NCBI RefSeq assembly: GCF_033343995.1
Contig: NZ_CP137573.1
Location: 5,427,001-5,491,000 of the forward strand
DNA length: 64,000 nt
Direction of reading: 5' to 3'
DNA from: Streptomyces sp. HUAS YS2
GTDB lineage: Bacteria; Actinomycetota; Actinomycetes; Streptomycetales; Streptomycetaceae
The notes beneath the pieces are model-generated. The model ran no database searches, was not told where the DNA came from, and saw nothing but the letters and a program-made list of their open reading frames with translations. Shown here piece by piece: positions 18,503-25,709 of this stretch. Each line of letters opens with the position of its first letter. The stretch's first letter is position 1. A program made the translations under genes and the position numbers.

Positions 18503-18915
18503 TGTCCCGTTGCGGAAATGTCGGCTCGTGTTCGTTCACGGCCGGTTGAAATTGGACCTGTTGAACTCCGGAGCAATGCCGGTGTCACGGTCGGCTTGAT
18601 GGGTTTCCGCCATTCGTCCCGCAAAGGGAGGGTGGGGCGCGGCCTCCGGATCCCCACCCGGAGGCCGCGCCCATTACCCGTGCCGGGCAAGTGAGCCGCA
18701 ACCCTCGCGTACCGCCGCCGGACGCGCGAAGCCCCCCACGGTCTTCGCCGCGCCACCTCGGTCCTGAAGGTTTCCTGCCCGACACGCACAGCTTTTCGTT
18801 TCCGGCCGGTCCGCCGCGATGCGTTTCAACTGTGGCTTAAACACCCTGGTAACATCCTGTGATGGTGTGCATACTCGTCGCGGGGGGCGATTGCGAGTGC
18901 ACAGGGGTGGGTTCA
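18503..18915. other. intergenic region with one long stem-loop
   Basis: No gene is convincing here: readings in all frames lack the third-position G/C bias. It holds a perfect 15-base inverted repeat (GGGCGCGGCCTCCGG and complement) at 18635-18672 that could end an unannotated transcript, then a less GC-rich stretch (about 18780-18880) that probably carries the promoter of the ArsR-like gene. Confidence 0.6.
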
Positions 18916-19938
18916 GTGCTGCGTATTCATTTCACCGGGGAAGATCTGGCCGGGGTGCGGATGGCCGCCCGGCCGGACGTTCTGTGGGAAACGATTCTCA
19001 GCTTTCACCGGTTAAGGGACCGGCGCGGCTCGACGGTCTACCGGGAATGGCGTTCGGAAACCCGGAAGCGGTTGAACAGTGAAACACGACTCCTGGCCGC
19101 ACTGGTACCCGGACGCGGCTATTTTCCCGACTTCCTGACGCCGGCGGAGGGCGTCCTGGGCCTCGACGAGGGCCTCCAGGCACTCCGCGACACGCCCTCC
19201 GGCAGGCTCCGCTCCGAGCTGCGGCTGCTCGGCAGCACCCGCGCCGGCCGGACCGACGGCTCCCTGCCCGGCGCGCTCGCCGCGCTCGCCGAGGGCCGCG
19301 GCGAGGCGCGCGGCCGGCTCGCCGACGCCCTGCGCGGTTACCACCGGGCCGCCATCGCGCCGTACTGGTCGCAGGTGCAGGCCCGCGTCGACGCCGACCG
19401 GGCGATCCGCGGCCGGGCCGTCCTGGACGGCGGGGCGGACGAACTGCTCGCCTCGCTGCCGCCGATGCTGCGCTGGCGGGCACCGGTCCTGGAGGCCGAC
19501 TACCCGGTCGACCGAGACATCCACCTGGAGGGGCGCGGACTGCTGCTCCAGCCCTCGTACTTCTGCCGGGGCAACGCGGTCGTGCTGCGCGACCCGCTGC
19601 TGCCACCGGTGCTCGTCTACCCGGTCACCCACTGCGAGTCGCCGACCGTGCGCGAGCCGGGCGGGCCGTCCCTCGCGCGGCTGGTCGGCCAGACCCGCTC
19701 CGAGGTGCTGCGGGCCGTCGGCGACGGCAGCACCACGAGCGAACTGGCCCGCCGGACGGGGGTGTCCCTCGCCTCGGCGAGCCAGCACGCGGGCGTGCTC
19801 CGCGAGGCCGGCCTGGTCGCGACGCTCCGGCACGGCAACGCGGTCCTGCACACGCTGACCCCGCTCGGCGCCGCCCTGCTCGGCGACGCCGTACGGGGCG
19901 CGGTCTGTTACGCGCGGAACGGGCCGGTCACCTCGTAG
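18916..19938 (+). CDS. ArsR-like regulator with DUF5937-type N-terminus
   Basis: A 340-residue regulator. The N-terminal two thirds begin LRIHFTGEDLAGVRMA and continue WETILSFHRLRDRRG, the pattern of the DUF5937 domain found in actinomycete ArsR-like proteins. Residues about 265-335 form a winged helix (RSEVLRAVGDGSTTSELARR, ASASQHAGVLREAGLV). GTG 18916 is chosen since the family N-terminus starts there and GGGGTGGG lies upstream; a longer reading from 18859 adds unrelated residues. Its 3' end overlaps the convergent PhoX gene by 31 bases. The ligand is unknown. Confidence 0.85.
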   Translation: MLRIHFTGEDLAGVRMAARPDVLWETILSFHRLRDRRGSTVYREWRSETRKRLNSETRLLAALVPGRGYFPDFLTPAEGVLGLDEGLQALRDTPSGRLRSELRLLGSTRAGRTDGSLPGALAALAEGRGEARGRLADALRGYHRAAIAPYWSQVQARVDADRAIRGRAVLDGGADELLASLPPMLRWRAPVLEADYPVDRDIHLEGRGLLLQPSYFCRGNAVVLRDPLLPPVLVYPVTHCESPTVREPGGPSLARLVGQTRSEVLRAVGDGSTTSELARRTGVSLASASQHAGVLREAGLVATLRHGNAVLHTLTPLGAALLGDAVRGAVCYARNGPVTS

Positions 19939-21068
19939 GTGATGCCGCCCGAGGAGCTGCCGGTGGTGCCGCGCTGGCTGGAGAAGTAGAGCCGGGTGCC
20001 GTCGGGGGAGAAGGCCGGTCCGGTGATCTCGGAGCTGGACTGGCCGGTGATCCGCAGGAACGGGGCGACGACGTCGTCCGGCGTGATGATGCAGATCTCC
20101 ATGTTGCCGCCGTCCTCGGCGATGAACAGGTCGCCGGAGGACGAGCCGGTGACGTTGTCCACGCCGGTGAGCGGGGCGCCGCCGCCGACCACGAGCGAGT
20201 CGTCGTAGGCGAGTTCGTAGGTGCTGTTGGCGAGGTTCAGCTGCCACAGGCGGTTGTCGCCCTTGGTGGTGAACCAGACGGTGTCGTTGGCGTAGTGGCA
20301 GCCCTCGCCGCCGTTGAACTTCTTCGAGCCGGAGACCTGGCTGCGGGTGGCCGTCGGGGAGCCGTCCGGGTCCGGCACGTTCTGCCAGGTGAAGGAGCCG
20401 GAGGTGCCGGTGCCGGCGACCATCACCTGCAGGGTGCCGGAGGACAGGTTGCCCCAGGTGGTGGGGATGAAGCGGTAGAAGCAGCCGCTGGTCTCGTCCT
20501 CGGTCAGGTAGATCACCTTGCGGACCGGGTCGGCGGCCGCGGCCTCGTGCTTGAACTTGCCCATGGCGTCGCGTCGGACGGCCGCGTTCACGCCGTACGG
20601 GTCGGTCTCGTAGACGTAACCGAGGCTGACCTCCTCGCAGGACAGCCAGGTGTTCCACGGCGTCCTGCCGCCCGCGCAGTTCTGCCGGGTGTTGGACAGG
20701 ATGCGGTACGCGCCGGTGACCGAACCCGACGAGTTGAACTTCACCGCGCTCGCGCCGCCGGAGGGGTTGATCTCCGAGTTGGACACGTAGATCCAGCCCG
20801 TGCCGTCGGCGAAGCAGGCGCCGCCGTCGGGGGCGTTGTGCCAGGTGTACGAGGTGCCGCCGACCGTCTGGCCGGAACGGGCGATGACCCGGCTGCTGAA
20901 TCCGCCGGGCAGCTGGATGCCGTTGGCGTCGGCCGAGCCGAGGGCCCCGTAGGGGCCGGGGCCGGGCTGGGCGGGAGCCGCGTAGGCGGCCCCGCGCATC
21001 AGGGTGCCGCCGAAGGCGGCCGCCGACGTGCCGATGACCGCTCCGCGCAGGAAACTGCGTCGCTCCAC
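19908..21068 (-). CDS. Tat-exported PhoX/DUF839-family protein
   Basis: A 386-residue exported protein. The N-terminus ERRSFLRGAVIGTSAAAFGG is a twin-arginine signal followed by Ala-rich cleavage residues (AYAAPA). The mature part is a DUF839 beta propeller of the PhoX phosphatase superfamily, seen in YLTEDETSGCFYRFIP, WLSCEEVSLGYVYE, and GVDNVTGSSSGDLFIAEDG. PhoX enzymes bind calcium and iron and fold in the cytoplasm before Tat export, which fits. Actual phosphatase activity is inferred. No Pho-box-like repeat was evident upstream. Confidence 0.88.
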   Translation of the reverse strand: MERRSFLRGAVIGTSAAAFGGTLMRGAAYAAPAQPGPGPYGALGSADANGIQLPGGFSSRVIARSGQTVGGTSYTWHNAPDGGACFADGTGWIYVSNSEINPSGGASAVKFNSSGSVTGAYRILSNTRQNCAGGRTPWNTWLSCEEVSLGYVYETDPYGVNAAVRRDAMGKFKHEAAAADPVRKVIYLTEDETSGCFYRFIPTTWGNLSSGTLQVMVAGTGTSGSFTWQNVPDPDGSPTATRSQVSGSKKFNGGEGCHYANDTVWFTTKGDNRLWQLNLANSTYELAYDDSLVVGGGAPLTGVDNVTGSSSGDLFIAEDGGNMEICIITPDDVVAPFLRITGQSSSEITGPAFSPDGTRLYFSSQRGTTGSSSGGITYEVTGPFRA

Positions 21069-21261
21069 GTCTCACTCCAGAGGGGGTGGTGGTGACCCGC
21101 CCCGCCACCCGGTCGGACGGCGGGGGTCGCGCGCTTCCGGAACCTAGGAGTACGGAGTTGACGGTGCCGCAACGAGCGATGAAGCGGAAGCGTCGGGTCG
21201 CGGTCGGGGCAGGACGCGGCCTGAGCGGGGCGCTGTCGGCGGCGGCCGCTACGGTCGGCAC

Positions 21262-22335
21262 ATGTCGATCCCTGTACAACTGCGCGACTCCGTACGGCTC
21301 CTGGGCGCGGGCGGACTGCTGAACGGCTTCGCCTTCGAGAGCCGGGCGGGCGGCGCCCGTCGCGCCCTGCTGAAGAACGGAACCGAGCTGGAGGTCTTCG
21401 ACCTGGACGAGCTCTTCACCGGGGAGCGGGCGCCTTCGGTCGTCTTCCCCATGCCCTGGCCCGGATGGGACTGGGGCGTCCACTCGGTGAGTCCGGACGG
21501 CACGTTCGCGGTGTTCTCGGGCCAGCGCGAGGTACGGGCCGTGGCTGCGGACGGCCGGACGCTCTGGCAGTACCGGCACGGCTGCTGGGACCAGGAGATC
21601 GGGCACCTGCACACGGGCGACGAGCAGCAGGTCTGCCGGGGCAGCGAGCACGGCTCCTGTCGGGTGTCCGACGACGGCCGCCTCGTGTGGGCGCACGTCG
21701 TCGACCCGGAGACCGAGTACGACGAGCTGTGGGTCGTGCTCGACGCGCGGGACGGCCGTGAGCTGGCCCGGCTGCCGCTGGACAGCGTGACGTCGGGCTC
21801 GCACCACCTCTCGCACCCCGACGGCGTCCACATGGCCCTCGACATCGGCATGGGCCAGGACGGCATCCTGCTGTACTGGGGCCGCTGGGACGGGGAGAAG
21901 CTGACGACCTGGGACCTCAACGAGACGATGGACCGCATCCTGATGGACGTCCATCAGGAGCACGCCGGCTTCCTGACGGTGGAGCACTACGGGCAGGACA
22001 TGACCCTGCACGCGCTGGACGGTGCGGTCCTCGCCGAGGGGGAACCGCCCGAGGCGGAGGAGGACGAGGACCCGACCTGCTGGGACTGGAGCTGCGGATT
22101 CGTCGACGCCGACACCGTCATCGGCTCCACCACCGAGTACGACGACGAGGGCGGCGACCCCCGGCACTGGCTCCTCGACGCCCGCACCCTGGAGATACGC
22201 GGCCTGCTGGCCTATCCGGACGGCCCGGTGGACGGATTCGCCCGGCCCCTCGGCGACGGCACCTGGCTCACCTACGACGAGAGCACGAGCACGCTCCACC
22301 GCTGGAGTCTCGCCGCTCCGCCGGCCGCCTCGTGA
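21262..22335 (+). CDS. beta-propeller-like protein of unknown function
   Basis: A 357-residue cytoplasmic protein with repeated WD/quinoprotein-like strands: GVHSVSPDGTFAVFSG, CRVSDDGRLVWAHVVD, VVLDARDGRELARLPL, LLDARTLEIRGLLAYPDG. An acidic loop GEPPEAEEDEDPT lies near residue 262. No catalytic motif is visible. The ATG is preceded by TACGGT, six bases away, with no ribosome site, so expression is probably leaderless. It stands alone between PhoX (divergent) and the VOC gene. Likely a scaffold or repeat protein. Confidence 0.75.
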   Translation: MSIPVQLRDSVRLLGAGGLLNGFAFESRAGGARRALLKNGTELEVFDLDELFTGERAPSVVFPMPWPGWDWGVHSVSPDGTFAVFSGQREVRAVAADGRTLWQYRHGCWDQEIGHLHTGDEQQVCRGSEHGSCRVSDDGRLVWAHVVDPETEYDELWVVLDARDGRELARLPLDSVTSGSHHLSHPDGVHMALDIGMGQDGILLYWGRWDGEKLTTWDLNETMDRILMDVHQEHAGFLTVEHYGQDMTLHALDGAVLAEGEPPEAEEDEDPTCWDWSCGFVDADTVIGSTTEYDDEGGDPRHWLLDARTLEIRGLLAYPDGPVDGFARPLGDGTWLTYDESTSTLHRWSLAAPPAAS

Positions 22336-22352
22336 GGCGGGGCGGACCGGAT

Positions 22353-22373
22353 TCCCGGAAGATTTTTCCGGGA
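22353..22373. terminator. small hairpin
   Basis: TCCCGGAA and TTCCGGGA around five bases, 18 bases after the propeller gene stop. It plausibly terminates that transcript. Confidence 0.5.
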
Positions 22374-22452
22374 GGCCGATGAGTTCCGCCAGGCACCGCC
22401 GTCTACCCCTTCGACAGCGTGACACCGAGCGAGAAGCGAGAGAGACACTGCC

Positions 22453-22863
22453 ATGACTCAGATGATCTTCGTCAACCTGCCGGTCAAGGACCTCGACGCG
22501 TCGAAGGCCTTCTGGAACAAGGTCGGCTACTCCTTCAACCCGCAGTTCACCGACGAGACCGCCGCCGCCATGGTCATCAGCGACACGATCGTCGCGATGC
22601 TGCTGACCGAGGCGAAGTTCAAGGAGTTCACCAAGCCCGGCAAGGAGATCGCCGACGCGTCGAAGACCAGCGAGGTGCTGATCGCGCTGAGCGCCGAGAG
22701 CCGCGCGAAGGTCGACGAGTTCGTCGACGGTGCGATGGCCGCCGGTGCCACGGACGCGAAGGAGCCGATGGACTACGGCACGATGTACGGCCGCTCCTTC
22801 ACCGACCTGGACGGCCACCACTGGGAGGTCATGTGGATGGACCCGGCCGTCGTCCAGGGCTGA
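22453..22863 (+). CDS. VOC/glyoxalase-superfamily protein
   Basis: A 136-residue protein of the vicinal oxygen chelate superfamily, closest in look to the lactoylglutathione-lyase-like group: FVNLPVKDLDASKAFWNKVGYSFN at the N-terminus and the second beta-alpha unit ending RSFTDLDGHHWEVMWMDP. Only some metal ligands are conserved (the terminal Glu in HHWEV), so the activity is uncertain. It has a GAGAGAC ribosome site. It is convergent with the SDR gene, three bases apart. Confidence 0.88.
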   Translation: MTQMIFVNLPVKDLDASKAFWNKVGYSFNPQFTDETAAAMVISDTIVAMLLTEAKFKEFTKPGKEIADASKTSEVLIALSAESRAKVDEFVDGAMAAGATDAKEPMDYGTMYGRSFTDLDGHHWEVMWMDPAVVQG

Positions 22864-22866
22864 GGC

Positions 22867-23808
22867 TCAGCTTCCGGGGAACTCGTACGTCACGCCGGTG
22901 AGCTGCTCCGATGCCACCCAGAGCCGCTCCCCGGCGACGTCGTCCAGAGTCCACCGGGCGCGCCACGACCGGGCCGGCGCGCCCCGCCACATCAGGAACG
23001 AGGGCCCGGTGAACGAGTCCGGCCGCACCCCGGCCGCCGTCGCCGCGTACAGCGTCGGCAGCGCCCCGGCCTCGGCCGGCTGGGCGATGATCCGGTTGCC
23101 GAGCTCCATGAGCCGCTCGGCGCCCCGCCGCCCCTCCAGCCGCGCGCTCGCCGACTGCAGGTTCGTCGCCGCGTAGCCCGGATGGGCCGCCGCCGCGACC
23201 AGCTCCGCGCCCGCGGCCCCGAGCCGGCGCGCCAGCTCGTGCACGAAGAGCAGGTTGGCGGTCTTGGAGCGGCCGTAGGCGATCCAGCGCCGGTACTTCC
23301 GCTCGCTGTTCAGGTCGCCCATGTCGAGATCGCTCAGCGCGTGGAACCCGCTGGAGACCGAGACCACCCGGGCGCCGGGAGCGGCGAGGAGCCGGGGGAG
23401 CAGCAGGCCGGTGAGGGCGAAGTGCCCGAGGTGGTTCACGCCGAACTGCGTCTCGAAGCCGTCCGCGGTCCGGCCGTACGGCAGCGCCATCACGCCCGCG
23501 TTGTTGACCAGCAGGTCGAGCCGTTCGTACGGCAGCGCCGCGGCGAACTCCCGGACGGAGCCGAGGTCCGCGAGGTCCAGCGGACGGAACTCGGCCGTCG
23601 CGTCCGGGACTTCGGCCAGCAGGCGCTCCACGGCCCGGCTGCCGCGGCTCTCGCTGCGGCAGGCGAGCACCACCCGTGCCCCGCGGCGGGCGAGTTCGCG
23701 CGCCGTCACCAGGCCGATGCCGCTGTTGGCGCCGGTGACGACGGCGGTGCGCCCGCGCTGGTCGGGGATGCTGCGTATGCCCCAGGCTCCGGAGCCGGTC
23801 GTGGCCAT
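22867..23808 (-). CDS. short-chain dehydrogenase/reductase
   Basis: A 313-residue classical SDR of the retinol-dehydrogenase/WW-oxidoreductase-like type. The cofactor motif is VVTGANSGIG near residue 22, NNAGVM near residue 105, and the active site YGRSKTAN near residue 180 preceded by a Ser-containing strand VVSVSSG. NAD(P) dependence is expected; the substrate is unknown. The upstream region on the minus strand has GAGGAGG and a TACT-n4-AGTA inverted repeat (23826-23837), the shape of an HxlR-type operator. Confidence 0.9.
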   Translation of the reverse strand: MATTGSGAWGIRSIPDQRGRTAVVTGANSGIGLVTARELARRGARVVLACRSESRGSRAVERLLAEVPDATAEFRPLDLADLGSVREFAAALPYERLDLLVNNAGVMALPYGRTADGFETQFGVNHLGHFALTGLLLPRLLAAPGARVVSVSSGFHALSDLDMGDLNSERKYRRWIAYGRSKTANLLFVHELARRLGAAGAELVAAAAHPGYAATNLQSASARLEGRRGAERLMELGNRIIAQPAEAGALPTLYAATAAGVRPDSFTGPSFLMWRGAPARSWRARWTLDDVAGERLWVASEQLTGVTYEFPGS

Positions 23809-23889
23809 GCGGACCTCCTCGTTCTTACTTCCGAGTAGGGAAAGGTCCGCACAGCCTACGACCGCCGGGCGGCGACTGGACGGGGCGGG

Positions 23890-24651
23890 TCAGGCGGCGA
23901 CCCCGCCGTCGATCACCAGGTCGGTGCCGACCGCCGCGCCGGCGTCGTCCGAGGCCAGGTAGAGCACCGCCGCCGCGACCTCGTGGGCCGCGGTGACCCG
24001 GCCGAGCGGCGAGGCGCCCTTCATCCGGAGCTCCCGGTCGGCCTCGGTCTCGCCCGGCAGCAGCGACATCGCCGACTCCGCCGCGCCCGGGCTGACCGCG
24101 TTGATCCGGATGCCCTCGCCGATGTGGTCGAGTGCGGCGGCGCGGGTCAGCGCGGAGACGGCGGCCTTCGACACCGAGTAGCCGGCCAGCCCGGGGAAAC
24201 GGCGGTGCGGGCCGAGGTTGGAGGAGATGTTGACGATGGCCCCGCCGCCGTGGCCGCGCATGTGGGCGATCTCGGCCTGGAGGGAGTTCAGGACGCCCGT
24301 GACGTTGGTGTCGAGCAGCTCCTGCCAGGCGTCCAGGGGGAAGGCGCCGGTGCTCGCACCGCCGCGGAAGATGCCGGCGTTGTTGACGGCCACGTCCAGG
24401 CCGCCGAAGGTCTCGACAGTGCGCCGGACCAGTTCCTTGGTGTCCTCGGCGCGGGCCACGTCGGCAGTGACGGCGGCGGCGGTGCCGCCGGCCGCCTCGA
24501 TCAGGCCGACCGTCTCCGTCAGGGTCGCGGCGGTGCGCCCGGAGACCACGACCCGGGCGCCCTCGGCGGCGAAGGCGAGCGCGGTGGCGCGGCCGAGGCC
24601 GCTGCCGGCGCCGGTGACGAGGACGGTGCGGCCGGTGAAGCGTGCGGACAT
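23890..24651 (-). CDS. SDR oxidoreductase controlled by adjacent TetR regulator
   Basis: A 253-residue classical SDR: VLVTGAGSGLG at the N-terminus, AVNNAGIFRGG, NISSNLG, YSVSKAAV active site, and SPGAAES. ATG 24651 has AGGAG nine bases upstream and gives the standard N-terminus; a longer reading to 24690 runs through the operator. It lies 94 bases downstream of a TetR gene in the same orientation and carries the same operator sequence, so it is probably the main target. Substrate unknown; such pairs often act on ketones or secondary metabolites. Confidence 0.9.
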   Translation of the reverse strand: MSARFTGRTVLVTGAGSGLGRATALAFAAEGARVVVSGRTAATLTETVGLIEAAGGTAAAVTADVARAEDTKELVRRTVETFGGLDVAVNNAGIFRGGASTGAFPLDAWQELLDTNVTGVLNSLQAEIAHMRGHGGGAIVNISSNLGPHRRFPGLAGYSVSKAAVSALTRAAALDHIGEGIRINAVSPGAAESAMSLLPGETEADRELRMKGASPLGRVTAAHEVAAAVLYLASDDAGAAVGTDLVIDGGVAA

Positions 24652-24673
24652 GAGTGACGACTCCTCTGAATTC

Positions 24674-24690
24674 TTGACCGTGCGTTCCAA
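24674..24690. promoter_or_regulatory. TetR operator of the SDR gene
   Basis: TTGACCGTGCGTTCCAA (plus-strand reading). A nearly identical sequence lies before tetR (25352-25367). On the minus strand it follows a CATATT -10-like hexamer (24695-24690), so a bound repressor would block initiation. Confidence 0.68.
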
Positions 24691-24745
24691 TATGAGGGCC
24701 GAAGAAAAGGCGCCGCGAGGCGCCCTTCTCTCCAGTGAAAAGCAA

Positions 24746-25330
24746 TCAGTCCAGCAGTGTCAGGGCCTGCTCCGCCGCGTCGCGCACCCGGGCCGGGTCG
24801 CTCGACGCCTTGCCCACCACGCGGATGCCCTGCAGCATCACGCCCAGCATCCGGGCCAGCGCCTGCGGATCGCGGTCGGCGGGCAGCTCGCCCCGGGCGC
24901 GGGCCCGTACGAGAGCCGCGTACAGCAGCGTCTCGAGCTGCTCCCAGTTCCGCTCGACCCGCCGCGCGACCACCTCGTCGTGCGGGCCCAGTTCGGCCGC
25001 CGAGTTGGTGATGAAGCAGCCGGTCAGCCGGACCTCGTCCGACCCCGCCTCGGCGGCGAACCGCCGCACCACCTGCCGTACCGCGTCGAGCCCGCTCTCC
25101 GGCTCGGCGAGCTCGGCGGTCAGGGCCGGCGTGTTGGCCCGGGTGTAGCGGTCCAGCGCCTTCAGGTACAGCTCGTGCTTGTTGCCGAAGGTCGCGTAGA
25201 TGCTGGCGCGGCCGATCCCGAGGTGCTCGACGAGGTCCGACATCGTCGTCGCCTCGTAGCCGCGCCGCCAGAACAGTTCGAGCGCTGCCTGGAGCGCGGC
25301 GTCCGGATCGAATTCCTTGGTCCTGGCCAC
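24746..25330 (-). CDS. TetR-family repressor
   Basis: A 194-residue TetR regulator whose N-terminus is typical of the group with DPDAALQAALELFWRRGYEATTMSDLV and IGRASIYATFGNKHELYLKAL. The C-terminal domain has GCFITNSAAELG, common in repressors linked to redox enzymes. The start is GTG 25330, seven bases after a TAGGTT -10 with a TTGACC -35 (18-base spacer), hence leaderless. The operator overlaps the -35 and spacer, so it is autoregulated and probably controls the downstream SDR. Confidence 0.9.
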   Translation of the reverse strand: MARTKEFDPDAALQAALELFWRRGYEATTMSDLVEHLGIGRASIYATFGNKHELYLKALDRYTRANTPALTAELAEPESGLDAVRQVVRRFAAEAGSDEVRLTGCFITNSAAELGPHDEVVARRVERNWEQLETLLYAALVRARARGELPADRDPQALARMLGVMLQGIRVVGKASSDPARVRDAAEQALTLLD

Positions 25331-25337
25331 GTGTTCA

Positions 25338-25367
25338 AACCTACGACCATCTGGAACGCTCGGTCAA
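25338..25367 (-). promoter_or_regulatory. tetR promoter with operator
   Basis: On the minus strand TTGACC (25367-25362) and TAGGTT (25343-25338) with an 18-base spacer. The operator TGGAACGCTCGGTCAA (25352-25367) covers the -35. It matches the SDR-gene operator at 16 of 18 aligned positions when one flanking base on each side is included. Confidence 0.7.
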
Positions 25368-25376
25368 GTAAGGCGG

Positions 25377-25709
25377 TCAGACCGTACGGACCGGGAACAC
25401 CGCCACCGCGACCTCGTCGTCGTCCAGGCACTTCCCGGTCTCCAGGTCGAAGCGCTGCTTCAGCAGCGGCGAGGCGACGAACGGCCGCCCGCCCGCCGAG
25501 CCGAGCAGCCCCCGGGACAGCACCTGCGCCCCGGTGAACGGGTCGCGGTTCTCGATCGCGTACGCCCGTCCGGCGCGGTCCACGAAGAGCGCCGCCTGCC
25601 GGCCGTCCGGCAGCAGGGCGGCCACGCCCCGGCCCGGCGTCAGCCGGGAGGTCTCGCAGACGGCGATCCACGCGTCCGCGGCGGTGTCGTGGGAGAGTTC
25701 GAGCTTCAT
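25377..25709 (-). CDS. nirD: nitrite reductase small subunit NirD
   Basis: A 110-residue Rieske-like fold protein, the small subunit of NADH-dependent assimilatory nitrite reductase. Family features are VCETSRLTPGRGVAALLPDG, YAIENRDPFTGAQVLSRGL, and a C-terminal LETGKCLDDDEVAVAVFPVR. As usual for NirD, the Rieske Cys/His cluster ligands are absent. The ATG overlaps the nirB stop (ATGA), giving strong coupling. Confidence 0.94.
   Translation of the reverse strand: MKLELSHDTAADAWIAVCETSRLTPGRGVAALLPDGRQAALFVDRAGRAYAIENRDPFTGAQVLSRGLLGSAGGRPFVASPLLKQRFDLETGKCLDDDEVAVAVFPVRTV

Noticed and set aside
19012..22821. A 1269-codon minus-strand open frame spanning several genes
   Set aside because: It runs antisense or out of frame through genes with clear families (ArsR-like, PhoX, VOC) and shows no family motif itself.
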